64,000 nt of DNA from Treponema pectinovorum (GTDB lineage Bacteria; Spirochaetota; Spirochaetia; Treponematales; Treponemataceae), in the NCBI RefSeq assembly GCF_900497595.1, contig NZ_UFQO01000001.1:372001-436000 (forward strand), written 5' to 3'. Positions 1 through 8,529 of the stretch are shown one piece after another. The position numbers and the translations under genes are program-made. Within the stretch, counting starts at the first letter, position 1. Every line of letters starts with the position of its first letter. A model generated the notes under the pieces. The model saw only the letters and a program-made list of their open reading frames with translations, had not been told where the DNA came from and searched no databases.

Positions 1-426
1 ATAAATGGGCTTGGTGATGGTGCAGACGAATTTGTTACAAAACCGTATTCACCAAAAGTTTTAGTTGCTAGGGTTGAAGCTATAATACGCAGACAAGCAA
101 AGGTTACTGCTGCTGCGGAGGCCTCTTATGATTTTGGACCTTATACAGTTTTATTAAACAGCTGCGTTCTGAAAAAAGGTCCGGAAAAAATTCCTCTTTC
201 TACAAAAGAGTATGAAGTTTTGGAATTTTTAATCTCGCATGAAGGCGAAACCTTAGGTCCAGAGAGAATATATAACGAAGTTTGGAAAGCGCAATATGGC
301 GATATAACTGCCGTTGCCGTATACGTTCAAAGGCTCAGAAAAAAGATAGAAGATGATCATTCTAATCCAAAATATATAAAAACAGTTTTCGGGATGGGAT
401 ATAAGTTTGAAAAAGGTAGCAACTGA
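1..426 (+). CDS. OmpR-family response regulator, 5' end outside the window
   Basis: The reading frame is open from base 1, so this is the C-terminal 141 residues of a two-component regulator. It starts inside the receiver domain: the motif DGADEFVTKPYSP contains the conserved Lys-Pro pair of the last receiver beta strand, followed by the final helix. A winged-helix DNA-binding domain (Trans_reg_C) follows, with the typical segments LSTKEYEVLEFL and YVQRLRKKIE and a C-terminal hairpin ending GMGYKFEKG. The phosphorylated Asp lies upstream of the window. The stop codon overlaps the start of the histidine kinase by one base, so the two are a co-translated pair. Regulated genes cannot be told from here. 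The family call is firm. Confidence 0.93.
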   Translation: MNGLGDGADEFVTKPYSPKVLVARVEAIIRRQAKVTAAAEASYDFGPYTVLLNSCVLKKGPEKIPLSTKEYEVLEFLISHEGETLGPERIYNEVWKAQYGDITAVAVYVQRLRKKIEDDHSNPKYIKTVFGMGYKFEKGSN

Positions 427-1478
427 TGAAAATCAAACATCAGTTGAACTTATTCATTCTGCTTGTCGTACTTATTCCAATAATTGCTTTAACTACGATT
501 CCTGTAAATCAGCATATTGCCACAGGTTATAGCATAAGTTCAGAAAAGCTGACTCTATTCACCCTTCTTCTTACAGGGTCGTTAGAGTTGGCTTGCATTC
601 TTTTTACGTTACACATTTCAAGGACAATAACTCGTTCAATCAATTTTTTGCAAAATTCAACTAAAAGGCTTGCAAATAAAGAAATTCGACACTCCATCGA
701 AAGAAGAAAATCTAACCGCGGTGAAAATGAAATAACAGACCTCATACTAAATTTGGAAAAAATGCGACTCGCCCTAAAAGAAGATGATGAAAGAAGAAAA
801 AGATTCATCATGGGAATGAGCCACGACTTGAGAACTCCGATTGCAGTTATAAAAGGTTATCTAGAAGCTGTTGAAGACGGGATTGTAAAGAATCCAGATG
901 ATGTTGCAAAATCTATAAAAATTTTAATATCCAAAACAAAACAACTTGAGACTATGATAAACTCTCTTATAAACTTTGTAAAATTGGAAACAAACGATTG
1001 GAAAGATAAGTTGACAGTTCAGCCTATTCTGCCTTTACTAAAGGAATTTGAAGAATCATGCATAAACAGCAGTAAAATTTTTAACAGAAATGTCAAAACT
1101 GAAATAAATATTTCTGAAAACAGCAATGTTCTTTACAACAAAGAACTCGTAATTAGAGCACTGGAAAATCTTTATTCAAATGCACAGCGTTACACAAAAG
1201 AAAATGGAAATATCACGATAAAAGCCGTTGAAGATGAAAATTTTATAACTGTTTCAATAGAAGATTCTGGAATTGGAATTGAGGATAAAGACATTCAATT
1301 TATATTTGACATCTTCTACAGAGCATCAAACAGCCGTGAAGAAGAAGGACATGGAATTGGGCTTTCTGTCGTAAAAAACATCTTAGAAACCCATAATTGG
1401 AAAATCGATGTAAAATCTCAAATTGGTATAGGAACTGTATTTACAATATTGATTCCAAAAATCTGTTCAAAAGCATAA
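426..1478 (+). CDS. Sensor histidine kinase, partner of the upstream regulator
   Basis: A 350-residue membrane histidine kinase. Two membrane segments (about 8-27 and 42-64) enclose only a very short external loop, so it is probably an intramembrane-sensing type rather than a binder of a periplasmic ligand. A HAMP-like linker follows, then HisKA with the phospho-acceptor His133 in MSHDLRTPIAV, the N box RALENLYSNAQRY, the G1 box DSGIGIED and the G2 box GHGIGLSVV. All ATP-binding motifs look intact. Translation is coupled to the regulator through a one-base overlap. The last 38 bases overlap the end of convergent hemW on the other strand. Confidence 0.93.
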   Translation: MKIKHQLNLFILLVVLIPIIALTTIPVNQHIATGYSISSEKLTLFTLLLTGSLELACILFTLHISRTITRSINFLQNSTKRLANKEIRHSIERRKSNRGENEITDLILNLEKMRLALKEDDERRKRFIMGMSHDLRTPIAVIKGYLEAVEDGIVKNPDDVAKSIKILISKTKQLETMINSLINFVKLETNDWKDKLTVQPILPLLKEFEESCINSSKIFNRNVKTEINISENSNVLYNKELVIRALENLYSNAQRYTKENGNITIKAVEDENFITVSIEDSGIGIEDKDIQFIFDIFYRASNSREEEGHGIGLSVVKNILETHNWKIDVKSQIGIGTVFTILIPKICSKA

Positions 1479-2664
1479 GCCCTTTCTTATTCAAAGCATA
1501 AAATGTGTCATCTTCTGTTTTAAAAACAGAAGCAAGCTTTCGCTCTTTCCATTCAAAAAAAACTCCGTTTTCAACTCCTATCTTTTCTTCAAGGTTAAGT
1601 CCAAATCGCTTAAAGAATTTTTGAGAACTCACGCCCTTTTTCATTCTAAAACCCATCATAAGATATTCAAAAATTTCGTCGTTTTTGGAGATTTTTTCTA
1701 CATTTCTTACGCTTTCAATTTTTTGCTCGATTTCCTGCAAGTTTTTTTTCTCCGCGTCTAAATTTTGACTGCTTTGAAAATTTTTCCAGAAATCTTCATA
1801 TTTTTTTATATTCAAAGTGTTTGTCCAGCGCACGCCTTCAAAATATAAGCTTCCAGTTGCACCGCTTCCAACACCAATGTAATTTTCAAGGTTCCAGTAA
1901 ACGCTGTTGTGCAGGCTTTCAAAACCGGGCTTTGCAAAATTACTTACTTCGTATTGATAAAATCCTTTTTTTTCAAGCAAATTTCGCCCTAAAATCCACA
2001 TTCGGTCGGCTTTTTCTTGGCTCCATTTTATTTTTCCGTCCGTAATTTTTTTATAAAGAGGAGTTTTTTCTTCAACGGTCAAGGTATATAAGGAGATGTG
2101 ATCTACAGGATATTCAAAAATTTTATCAAACTGCGCTCCAAAGGACTTATATGTCTGACCTGGAAGCCCTGCGATAAAATCAACAGAAAGTCTATTTTTC
2201 CAATTCGCCTTTAAAATTTCTAAAGCATGCAAAACAGTTTTTACATCGCTCTTTCTGTTTATAAGAGTCAAACTCTTATCGTCCAAGGCTTGAATTCCCA
2301 TCGAAATTCTTGTAACGCCAGCCCTTTTTGAATTTTCTAAAAGCTCTGCACAAACATCTTCTGGGTTTACTTCCAAAGTTATTTCTTTTACTTTTTTATC
2401 TTTAAAAAGATTTTTTAAGGACGAGATAAGAGTGTAAACCAGTTCACCTTTTAAAATGCTTGGGGTTCCGCCTCCGATGTAGATTGTAGACCAAGCGGTA
2501 ATTGAATATTTTTTTACATAAAAGACGACTTCATTTAAAACACAATCAATATAGGTGGAGTCTGGCTTTGCAAGATTTTTTTTTGAATTGTTAATGCTAA
2601 AAAAATCACAATAATCGCACTTTTGCGTGCAAAACGGAATGTGAACATAAAGGGAATATTCCAT
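1441..2664 (-). CDS. hemW: HemW-like radical SAM protein (coproporphyrinogen III oxidase-like)
   Basis: A 407-residue radical SAM protein. The N-terminus carries the iron-sulfur motif with Cys12, Cys16 and Cys19 (HIPFCTQKCDYCDF), the HemW/HemN-family form CxxxCxxC. The GGGTPS motif for SAM binding and the EVNPEDV segment follow, and a HemN C-terminal domain lies at the end. Lacking the extra HemN N-terminal region, it fits HemW, known as a heme chaperone, better than an active coproporphyrinogen oxidase. It sits 8 bases after the lepB-like gene on the same strand, so the two are probably co-transcribed. Confidence 0.88.
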   Translation of the reverse strand: MEYSLYVHIPFCTQKCDYCDFFSINNSKKNLAKPDSTYIDCVLNEVVFYVKKYSITAWSTIYIGGGTPSILKGELVYTLISSLKNLFKDKKVKEITLEVNPEDVCAELLENSKRAGVTRISMGIQALDDKSLTLINRKSDVKTVLHALEILKANWKNRLSVDFIAGLPGQTYKSFGAQFDKIFEYPVDHISLYTLTVEEKTPLYKKITDGKIKWSQEKADRMWILGRNLLEKKGFYQYEVSNFAKPGFESLHNSVYWNLENYIGVGSGATGSLYFEGVRWTNTLNIKKYEDFWKNFQSSQNLDAEKKNLQEIEQKIESVRNVEKISKNDEIFEYLMMGFRMKKGVSSQKFFKRFGLNLEEKIGVENGVFFEWKERKLASVFKTEDDTFYALNKKGLMLLNRFLESIL

Positions 2665-2672
2665 TTTTTTAT

Positions 2673-3365
2673 CTAAAAAAATCTCAATTTATCAAATGGA
2701 AAATATACAAAAAGCGCTCGCCCTTCAAAAGAATCTGCCTTCATCTTGCCCCAAATTCTGCAATCCAATGCTTCCAAACGGTTGTCGCCTAAAAGAAAAT
2801 ACTCGCCTTCATTTAAAGTTAGAACTTCGGTATTGCCAACAGCGCCAAGACTTTTATCGATTCCTAAAGTTGTGTTTGGAAAAGTCAAATTGTATTTTAC
2901 CTTTGTAAGTTCAAATTCTGTTAAAAACTGATTTTGCGCCAACGGCTTTACGTAGACAAGATAATCTTTTATGTAGATTGTATCGCCAGGAATTCCCACA
3001 ACCCTTCTTAAATACGGCTTTATTCCATTTTTATCGGAAAAAGGAGAGATTCTTCCAGCGGTGAAAAACCTTACTATAAAATCAACAATTTTTTGAAATG
3101 GAGTATATTCTTCATCGAGATTGCTTTTTACAAGCATGATTTGTCCGCGACTTGGCTTTTTCAAAAACGGGGCAATCAAGACAACGCTCTTTTCAGAAAG
3201 TTCTGGAAGCATAGAATCCGATTGAGATTTTACAGGATAAAAGAGAAAGGCGATTATCAAATTTACTGCCATAAAACAGGAAAAAAATGAGACGAGCGAA
3301 ACAAAGATGTTTCTGTAAAGTTTTCGCCTCATCCTGTATGAAATCGAATATATGTCGCGAAACAT
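2673..3365 (-). CDS. lepB: Signal peptidase I family protein with altered catalytic site
   Basis: A 230-residue protein with one N-terminal membrane segment (about 20-43) and the S26 peptidase fold. Box B holds the nucleophile Ser51 (SQSDSMLP). The box D segment reads YLRRVVGIPGD, so Arg120 stands where family members normally have the general-base lysine (Lys145 in E. coli). Box E reads GDNRLEALDCRIWG, with Ala at the position of E. coli Ser278, which hydrogen-bonds that lysine. The fold is clear. Normal activity is in doubt, and a second, canonical peptidase elsewhere in the genome is likely. It is divergent from smpB, with a promoter only 6 bases before the ATG. Confidence 0.82.
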   Translation of the reverse strand: MFRDIYSISYRMRRKLYRNIFVSLVSFFSCFMAVNLIIAFLFYPVKSQSDSMLPELSEKSVVLIAPFLKKPSRGQIMLVKSNLDEEYTPFQKIVDFIVRFFTAGRISPFSDKNGIKPYLRRVVGIPGDTIYIKDYLVYVKPLAQNQFLTEFELTKVKYNLTFPNTTLGIDKSLGAVGNTEVLTLNEGEYFLLGDNRLEALDCRIWGKMKADSFEGRALFVYFPFDKLRFF

Positions 3366-3371
3366 TGTAAA

Positions 3372-3423
3372 ACCATACCTTTTTTTTTGCGTAGTTGCAA
3401 GGTAAACCTAATCACAATATAAT
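3372..3423. promoter_or_regulatory. Back-to-back lepB/smpB promoters sharing one -35 box
   Basis: The palindromic hexamer TTGCAA at 3395-3400 works as -35 on both strands. To the right, a 17-base spacer leads to TATAAT (3418-3423), 6 bases before the smpB ATG. To the left, a 17-base spacer leads to TATGGT on the minus strand (3372-3377), 6 bases before the lepB-like ATG. Both transcripts would start at or next to the start codon, and neither gene has a Shine-Dalgarno sequence. Only one polymerase could use the shared box at a time. Confidence 0.7.
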
Positions 3424-3429
3424 CGGCTT

Positions 3430-3894
3430 ATGTCAGAAAGTGTAAAGATGATAGCACAAAACAAAAAGGCGAGATTTGATTATTTTGTCGAAGAATCTTA
3501 TGAATGCGGAATTGTTTTAGAAGGAACAGAAGTAAAGTCCGTAAAGGCAGGAAACATCTCGTTTAACGATTCTTTTGCGGAGATAATAAATGGAGAACTT
3601 TGGGTGCGCAATTTTCACATTTCTGAATATAAGTATTCATCAATTTTTAATCACAACCCAGACAGAGTCAAAAAACTTTTGGTTCACAAAGAAGAATTAA
3701 AAAGGATTAAAAGAAAAGTTGATGAAAAAGGATACACATTGATTCCTCTCGATTTTTATCTTAAAAATGGGCGTGTAAAAATAAATTTAGGCATCTGCAA
3801 AGGAAAAAAACAGTTTGACAAGCGCGCTTCTATAAAAGAAAGAGATATAAATAGAGAATTGAGCCGAGAATTTAAAAAATCTATCCTCTCGTAA
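3430..3894 (+). CDS. smpB: SsrA-binding protein SmpB
   Basis: A 154-residue protein of normal SmpB length. SmpB binds tmRNA and brings it to stalled ribosomes for trans-translation. Family segments visible are the N-terminal IAQNKKARFDYF, GIVLEGTEVKSVKAGN and a basic C-terminal tail (KKQFDKRASIKERD) that enters the mRNA channel. No tmRNA gene was seen nearby. The start codon follows a TATAAT box by six bases, so the message is probably leaderless. The next gene begins 18 bases downstream on the same strand. Confidence 0.96.
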   Translation: MSESVKMIAQNKKARFDYFVEESYECGIVLEGTEVKSVKAGNISFNDSFAEIINGELWVRNFHISEYKYSSIFNHNPDRVKKLLVHKEELKRIKRKVDEKGYTLIPLDFYLKNGRVKINLGICKGKKQFDKRASIKERDINRELSREFKKSILS

Positions 3895-3912
3895 AATGCG
3901 GAGAATTTTTAT

Positions 3913-4788
3913 TTGAAAGGATTTTTAAAAGCCAAAATAGCCTTATTTTTCATAATCGAAGCTACTCTCCAGTTGAACGCACAAAAACTTCAGGTTGATT
4001 ACTACGGAGTTGTTTCTTCCAGTCAAGATACAAATATGCTAAAGATGGCTCAAGATTTATTTTTTACTCAACTCAATTCTATCGATGGGCTTTCTGTCTC
4101 TGACAAGAGACCTGACCTTGCAAAAATTTTAACGTCCCCTCCAGAAATAACTCTAAATCAACCTTCTAAAATAGTTTTTTATGCCGAAATAAATTCTCAA
4201 AAAACCGAAACTCAAAACATAAACTGGCATTGCGATTTTTACGCAAAAACTTCTGATAAAGCAAAAATTCTAAAAGAATCAAGATTTTACGATTCATATT
4301 ACAAAATGCTCACAGGCGCAAAAGAAAGCCTCGAAGAACTTTTTTCGCCACTAAAAAACAATATCAACTTTCCAGAAAAAAATGATATCCCCCTTACAAA
4401 AACAGAAAATTCAGCAGATGAACCTTTTAGTGTAGAAAGCCTTTCTGGAACTTGGAGCGGCGAGCCTTTTTCCGACAAAATAGTTATTCTGCGTGGTGGA
4501 CGGGGATTTATAATCTTAAAGAATGGAGCGACTATGAATATTTTAGTAAAAGCAAAAAGCCGCTCAGAAATAACTATAACTCAAACTGGAAAACCAAACG
4601 CATCGTTTTATCCTAGCCTGCCAAGAGATATTGCTCTACAAGTTGCTCAAACTGCAAATCCAATCGAATGGAATTTTTCAATGGCTTCTAAAGACACGCT
4701 TTCTGGAACAAAAAATACAATTATAGAATCCGCTCAATCACAAAAAGCAGAACCTGGAATCGAAAATATTACTTGGACAAAAAAATAA
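3913..4788 (+). CDS. Exported protein of unknown function
   Basis: A 291-residue protein starting with TTG (3913), 9 bases after a GGAG at 3900-3903. An N-terminal signal peptide runs to about residue 23, ending LNA before Gln, so it is probably periplasmic. The central part is Lys/Ser-rich. Residues about 178-230 form a compact segment beginning SLSGTWSGEPFSDK with several beta strands. The exported protein at 19658-20695 has a similar S-L-x-G-x-W-x-G phrase, so the two may share a small domain. No known family was recognised. It probably lies in the smpB transcript and is convergent with the tsaC-like gene. Confidence 0.7.
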   Translation: MKGFLKAKIALFFIIEATLQLNAQKLQVDYYGVVSSSQDTNMLKMAQDLFFTQLNSIDGLSVSDKRPDLAKILTSPPEITLNQPSKIVFYAEINSQKTETQNINWHCDFYAKTSDKAKILKESRFYDSYYKMLTGAKESLEELFSPLKNNINFPEKNDIPLTKTENSADEPFSVESLSGTWSGEPFSDKIVILRGGRGFIILKNGATMNILVKAKSRSEITITQTGKPNASFYPSLPRDIALQVAQTANPIEWNFSMASKDTLSGTKNTIIESAQSQKAEPGIENITWTKK

Positions 4789-4813
4789 AAATTAAGCTTA
4801 GCGATTTGGAAAT

Positions 4814-5407
4814 TTACAACGCAAAACTTACGTCCAAACAACCCTGCCTAACCAATTTTACGCTTCCGTCTTCGCCAATAGAAACGATTGTTGAAGGTCT
4901 ATTTTCCGTCTTGTCTCCGTCTTCAACGATTAAATCAACATCTTTTCCGAATTCTTCTTTAATTTGAAGTATATTACCCAAAATTGGCTTACCGCTTTTA
5001 TTGACGCTTGTAGAATAGATTGGTGCACCACATTCGCCTATAACTTTTCTAAGCCACTCATCTCCAGGGCAACGGAACGCTGTGGTAGCAAAATTTCCGT
5101 CTTTTGCAAAAGTGTGAACGATTATTGTAAGAGGCCCTGGCCAAAGTTTTAAAAGTTCATCAGGAACAACATCCCTTGTGTATTTTTTTAAATCTTCGAT
5201 TTTTGCAAGCAGCTGGATAAAATGCTTGCTTTCTTCCCTGCCCTTTATCTCTTGAATTTTTTTATCTGTATGATATGAATAATGCCTTCCGTCTACAATT
5301 CCCGAAAAACCATATACGGTTTCAGTCGGCAAAATAACAACCTTTCCATGCCTTATGTAATCGGCAGCAATCAAGCAAGATTCTTTATCAGATTTGCGGC
5401 AAATCAT
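4814..5407 (-). CDS. tsaC: Sua5/YciO/YrdC-family threonylcarbamoyl-AMP synthase
   Basis: A 197-residue single-domain YrdC protein. The family makes threonylcarbamoyl-AMP from threonine, bicarbonate and ATP, the first step to the t6A base of ANN-decoding tRNAs. Visible motifs are the N-terminal VVILPTETVYGFSG (nucleotide site), KGREESKHF, LWPGPLTIIV, the late TTAFRCPGDEW and SVNKSGKP. Length fits TsaC rather than the longer Sua5. The similar YciO family cannot be fully excluded. The ATG lies within the last 20 bases of the FtsB/DivIC-like gene, so translation is likely coupled. Confidence 0.85.
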   Translation of the reverse strand: MICRKSDKESCLIAADYIRHGKVVILPTETVYGFSGIVDGRHYSYHTDKKIQEIKGREESKHFIQLLAKIEDLKKYTRDVVPDELLKLWPGPLTIIVHTFAKDGNFATTAFRCPGDEWLRKVIGECGAPIYSTSVNKSGKPILGNILQIKEEFGKDVDLIVEDGDKTENRPSTIVSIGEDGSVKLVRQGCLDVSFAL

Positions 5408-5882
5408 AGACAGGAATACCCTCCAAATAAACTGGATTTTTTTTCTTCAGGAAAAGTCCCGCTTTTATATCCTTAGTCAAAAAATAAAGATAAACAGCTA
5501 AAAACGCAAGCATTCCCAAAATTTTACTGACCCATTCAGGCATATATTCACTTTCCAGTGCCTTTAAGGGTACACCTGCATCATACATCGTTTTTGAATC
5601 AAAAGAAAGACCATTTATCTTTACAAGCTTGTCGCCTTCAGAAACAAAGCCTAGTTTTTTTGCAAGTCCTGCTATAACATCAGGATCCTTTTCCAAAGCC
5701 GTCTTTTCAAGGATTAGAGAATCGTTTATCTTTTGAATAGATTCGGTGTGTGCATTTAAAATTCTCTTTTGTTCACGTTGCTGCCTCTGTACAAAAAGCC
5801 CGTCGCATCCCCAAAAAAAAGAAAAGAGTACATATACAAAGGTTCCTACAGCAGCTGCATATAAAAAACCGAATTTTTTCAT
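5388..5882 (-). CDS. FtsB/DivIC-like septum formation initiator protein
   Basis: A 164-residue protein with a short cytoplasmic N-terminus, a membrane segment (about 5-24), a coiled coil (about 31-66) and the short motif KDPDVIAGLAKKLGFV that usually follows the coil in FtsB/DivIC proteins. This family bridges division proteins in the periplasm. It has an unusual second membrane segment (about 118-136) and a 25-residue basic C-terminus, which ordinary FtsB (about 100 residues) lacks. The downstream tsaC-like gene overlaps its end. Family placement is fairly secure. The exact subunit is inferred. Confidence 0.75.
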   Translation of the reverse strand: MKKFGFLYAAAVGTFVYVLFSFFWGCDGLFVQRQQREQKRILNAHTESIQKINDSLILEKTALEKDPDVIAGLAKKLGFVSEGDKLVKINGLSFDSKTMYDAGVPLKALESEYMPEWVSKILGMLAFLAVYLYFLTKDIKAGLFLKKKNPVYLEGIPVYDLPQI

Positions 5883-5970
5883 GATAGATTGATTATCGGC
5901 AATTTTTTTGATTTTGGTTAGTATTTATGAGCTAAAAATGATGCCAGTTTTTTTTCCTTTTTTACTCAAT

Positions 5971-5998
5971 AGACTTTGAAAGTCTGTAGTGTTATAAT
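5971..5998 (+). promoter_or_regulatory. Possible promoter and inverted repeat before the acidic-protein operon
   Basis: A TATAAT box at 5993-5998 lies about 90 bases before the start at 6091, with no good -35 at standard spacing. Just upstream is a 15-base inverted repeat, AGACTT-TGA-AAGTCT (5971-5985), where a regulator could replace the -35 contact. The start at 6091 has a good ribosome site (AAGGGGA). The rest of the 208-base gap is T-rich and shows nothing else. Confidence 0.4.
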
Positions 5999-6090
5999 TG
6001 TTATATATTGCGAGTTTTTTCTTTTTTATGAAGAAATTGCAATTCTATGCCGATATTTAAGACGATAACTATAGATAAGAAGGGGACCTT

Positions 6091-8529
6091 ATGAGCGATT
6101 TAAAAAACATGGACGAACTTGACAGTTACGGCGTTTGGGTCAAGACACCGCCTAAAACTGTAATTTCCTCCGAAGAAAATAAAAACGACGATTCATTTAA
6201 TCTTGATACAGATTTACCTGATTTTTCATCCCTAGACATTGTAGATGAAAATCAATTTTCAGATTATGAAAGTGAGAACTCCTCTTTATCGCAAACAGAA
6301 TTATCAGCAATAGAAAATATGACCTTTGATGCAGAAAAAAACTCTGCTACAGAAGATGAAAAAACTTCTGAAACTGGCGAACAAGAAATTTCTCTCGATG
6401 AATTTATCGAAGGAGGAATATTTGAAACAGGTCCAGACGAGAACAAGATAAAAGAAAAAGAAGAAGCTAATGCTCTATCAAATGAGCAACCTGTTCAAAA
6501 CAAAAAAATCCAGCAAGAAAAAGCTCCAGAAGAAGATATTGCAGTTTCCTTAGATGCTCAAGAAGATCCTGTTGAACAAACTGTGCAAACTTCTCAAACC
6601 TCACAATCTTCACAACCCGACTCTGACGATGATATTTTTGATATTGATTTTTCTTTTGACGATGATTCAACAACCGCAACATCGCCTATCCAAGAAGAAA
6701 ATAAATCTATCATGGCAGGAACTGAAGAAGTCAATTTAAGCGAATTTGACATTGACGATTCAAATTCGAGCGATTCTTCTCAAGAAAATTCAAAATCTTC
6801 TGTTTTAGAAAATACAGAAGAGGTCAATTTAAGTGAATTTGGATTTGATGATACTTCAGAAAATAATTCCACTGAAAAAGTAGAAAATAAAGTTGAACTT
6901 TATCCTCTAGAAAGCTCAACGCAAGAGAATGCTACGATACAAGATGAACAAAAAGAAGAAGATATTCTTTTAAAAGATGAAAATGAAGATTTTAGTGTTA
7001 TTGCAGACGAAGACAAAACACAAGAGGATGAAGTTTCTAATGATTTTTCTAACGCAGATTTTAAGACAGCAGGAGAAGATGACTTTGATGTTCAATCTAT
7101 TCTTGACAATGTGGAAGACGAAAATGCAGAGGCTTTAAACACTGAAAATCAAGAAAATGCCCTTGTAAAAACGATCGATGAAATTCCTGTTGAAAACGAA
7201 ACTTCACAAGTCGAAAGCGAAAATATCACGGATTTTAATGATGAAATCGACACGATTGCAGATTCCGATGTGGAAGACGATGAAGAAATTCCTGACACTT
7301 TTGACGAAGAAACTTCTTCTTTCTTAGATGATGATGAAATTCTTGACGAAGATATGCAAGATTTTTCAGAAAACGAAGACTCAACAGGCAACGGCGAAGC
7401 TGAAAAGGACGACCAGATTACTCAAAATTTTGCTGATTCCATAAAAGCTCCAATTTTGGATGAAGATGATATGGGAGAACAAAAACCTTCTGAACAGATG
7501 AATGCTATGTTCAGCCAGATTGTAGGAGAACTTTCAGCTTTAAAAGATGATATTGCGTCTCTAAAAAAAGAATTTGAAGATTTAAAAACCGCAAAAGATG
7601 CTGCAAAAATCATAGAAGACGATGGCTCGCAAAATGACGAAGGATTTTTTGATTTAACAGATGAAGATGACACGATTGCTCTTTCTACAGATGAACTCGA
7701 CAACATCTTAAACAGTGCGGATATAACACAGGCAAATCCTGCTCAAGATTCTCAAAAGAACGAAAGTGTTGAAGTTGAACAAAATCAAGAAATAGTACTT
7801 GATGAAGACTCAAAACAAGATGATAAAGCGGAACATACTCTGCTTGATGAAGATGAAACTCAAGAGAACAAAAAAGAAGAACAGCTAAGCGAAAACTCCC
7901 CTGAGTTTGCTCAAGACAGCTTGAACGAAAACGAGGAATTGGAAGAAAAATCTCAAGAAGAAAACGAAACTGAACTTTCTAAAGAAAACATCTTAGGAAA
8001 TGTTGACAGCGAAATTGAAATTCCAGAGGATGATTTTTATGAGGAAAGCGGTCTTTCAATGGATTTTTCAACTTTAGAAGAAGATATAGATGACTCTTCG
8101 CTTGAAAATATTGATTATACCGAAACTCAAGATTCTCAGCTTCCACAAGAGATAAGCATTCCAAAACCAGAAGATATTTTAGTTGATTCAAGTTCAACAG
8201 ATTTTATGAATGAAAGCGAAATAAGCAACCTAACATCTTCTGAGGAAACTCAAAAAGAATTAGATCCATTTGAAGAATTGACAAAAGAAGATCCTCCTAT
8301 TACAGAGAGTTTGACAGAAGAAAAAATTGACTATCTTTCTGAAGAACCATTGCCAGAAGAATTGGCAAAAGATGCTGTTTCCGGTGATTTAAAAGAAGAG
8401 ATAAAATCAGTTCTTTCTTATATGGATCAACTTTTAGAAAATCTTCCTGAAGAAAAAATTGCGGAATTTGCTAAATCAGAGCAATTCAACACTTACAAAA
8501 AACTTTTTAAGGAATTGGGATTGTCATAA
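6091..8529 (+). CDS. Very acidic low-complexity protein, conserved C-terminal tail
   Basis: An 812-residue protein dominated by Asp, Glu, Ser, Asn and Gln. It has no signal peptide or membrane segment, so it is probably cytoplasmic and largely disordered. Short repeated phrases such as TEEVNLSEF (twice, about residues 211-250) and several copies of a D-E-D-T/S acidic pattern suggest growth by repeat duplication. A possible coiled coil (about 475-505, ALKDDIASLKKEFEDLK) and a Lys-richer C-terminus (about 760-812, ending YKKLFKELGLS) are the only parts that look folded. No enzyme motif is present. It is the first gene of a coupled operon whose later members are Maf proteins. Function unknown. 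Confidence 0.8.
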   Translation: MSDLKNMDELDSYGVWVKTPPKTVISSEENKNDDSFNLDTDLPDFSSLDIVDENQFSDYESENSSLSQTELSAIENMTFDAEKNSATEDEKTSETGEQEISLDEFIEGGIFETGPDENKIKEKEEANALSNEQPVQNKKIQQEKAPEEDIAVSLDAQEDPVEQTVQTSQTSQSSQPDSDDDIFDIDFSFDDDSTTATSPIQEENKSIMAGTEEVNLSEFDIDDSNSSDSSQENSKSSVLENTEEVNLSEFGFDDTSENNSTEKVENKVELYPLESSTQENATIQDEQKEEDILLKDENEDFSVIADEDKTQEDEVSNDFSNADFKTAGEDDFDVQSILDNVEDENAEALNTENQENALVKTIDEIPVENETSQVESENITDFNDEIDTIADSDVEDDEEIPDTFDEETSSFLDDDEILDEDMQDFSENEDSTGNGEAEKDDQITQNFADSIKAPILDEDDMGEQKPSEQMNAMFSQIVGELSALKDDIASLKKEFEDLKTAKDAAKIIEDDGSQNDEGFFDLTDEDDTIALSTDELDNILNSADITQANPAQDSQKNESVEVEQNQEIVLDEDSKQDDKAEHTLLDEDETQENKKEEQLSENSPEFAQDSLNENEELEEKSQEENETELSKENILGNVDSEIEIPEDDFYEESGLSMDFSTLEEDIDDSSLENIDYTETQDSQLPQEISIPKPEDILVDSSSTDFMNESEISNLTSSEETQKELDPFEELTKEDPPITESLTEEKIDYLSEEPLPEELAKDAVSGDLKEEIKSVLSYMDQLLENLPEEKIAEFAKSEQFNTYKKLFKELGLS

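Noticed and set aside
1821-2045. A 74-codon plus-strand frame inside hemW
   Set aside because: It lies wholly within a well-matched gene on the other strand and has no ribosome site.
6264-8197. Minus-strand open frames within the acidic protein gene
   Set aside because: They are Ser-rich shadows of the Asp/Glu/Ser coding strand, with no start signals of their own.
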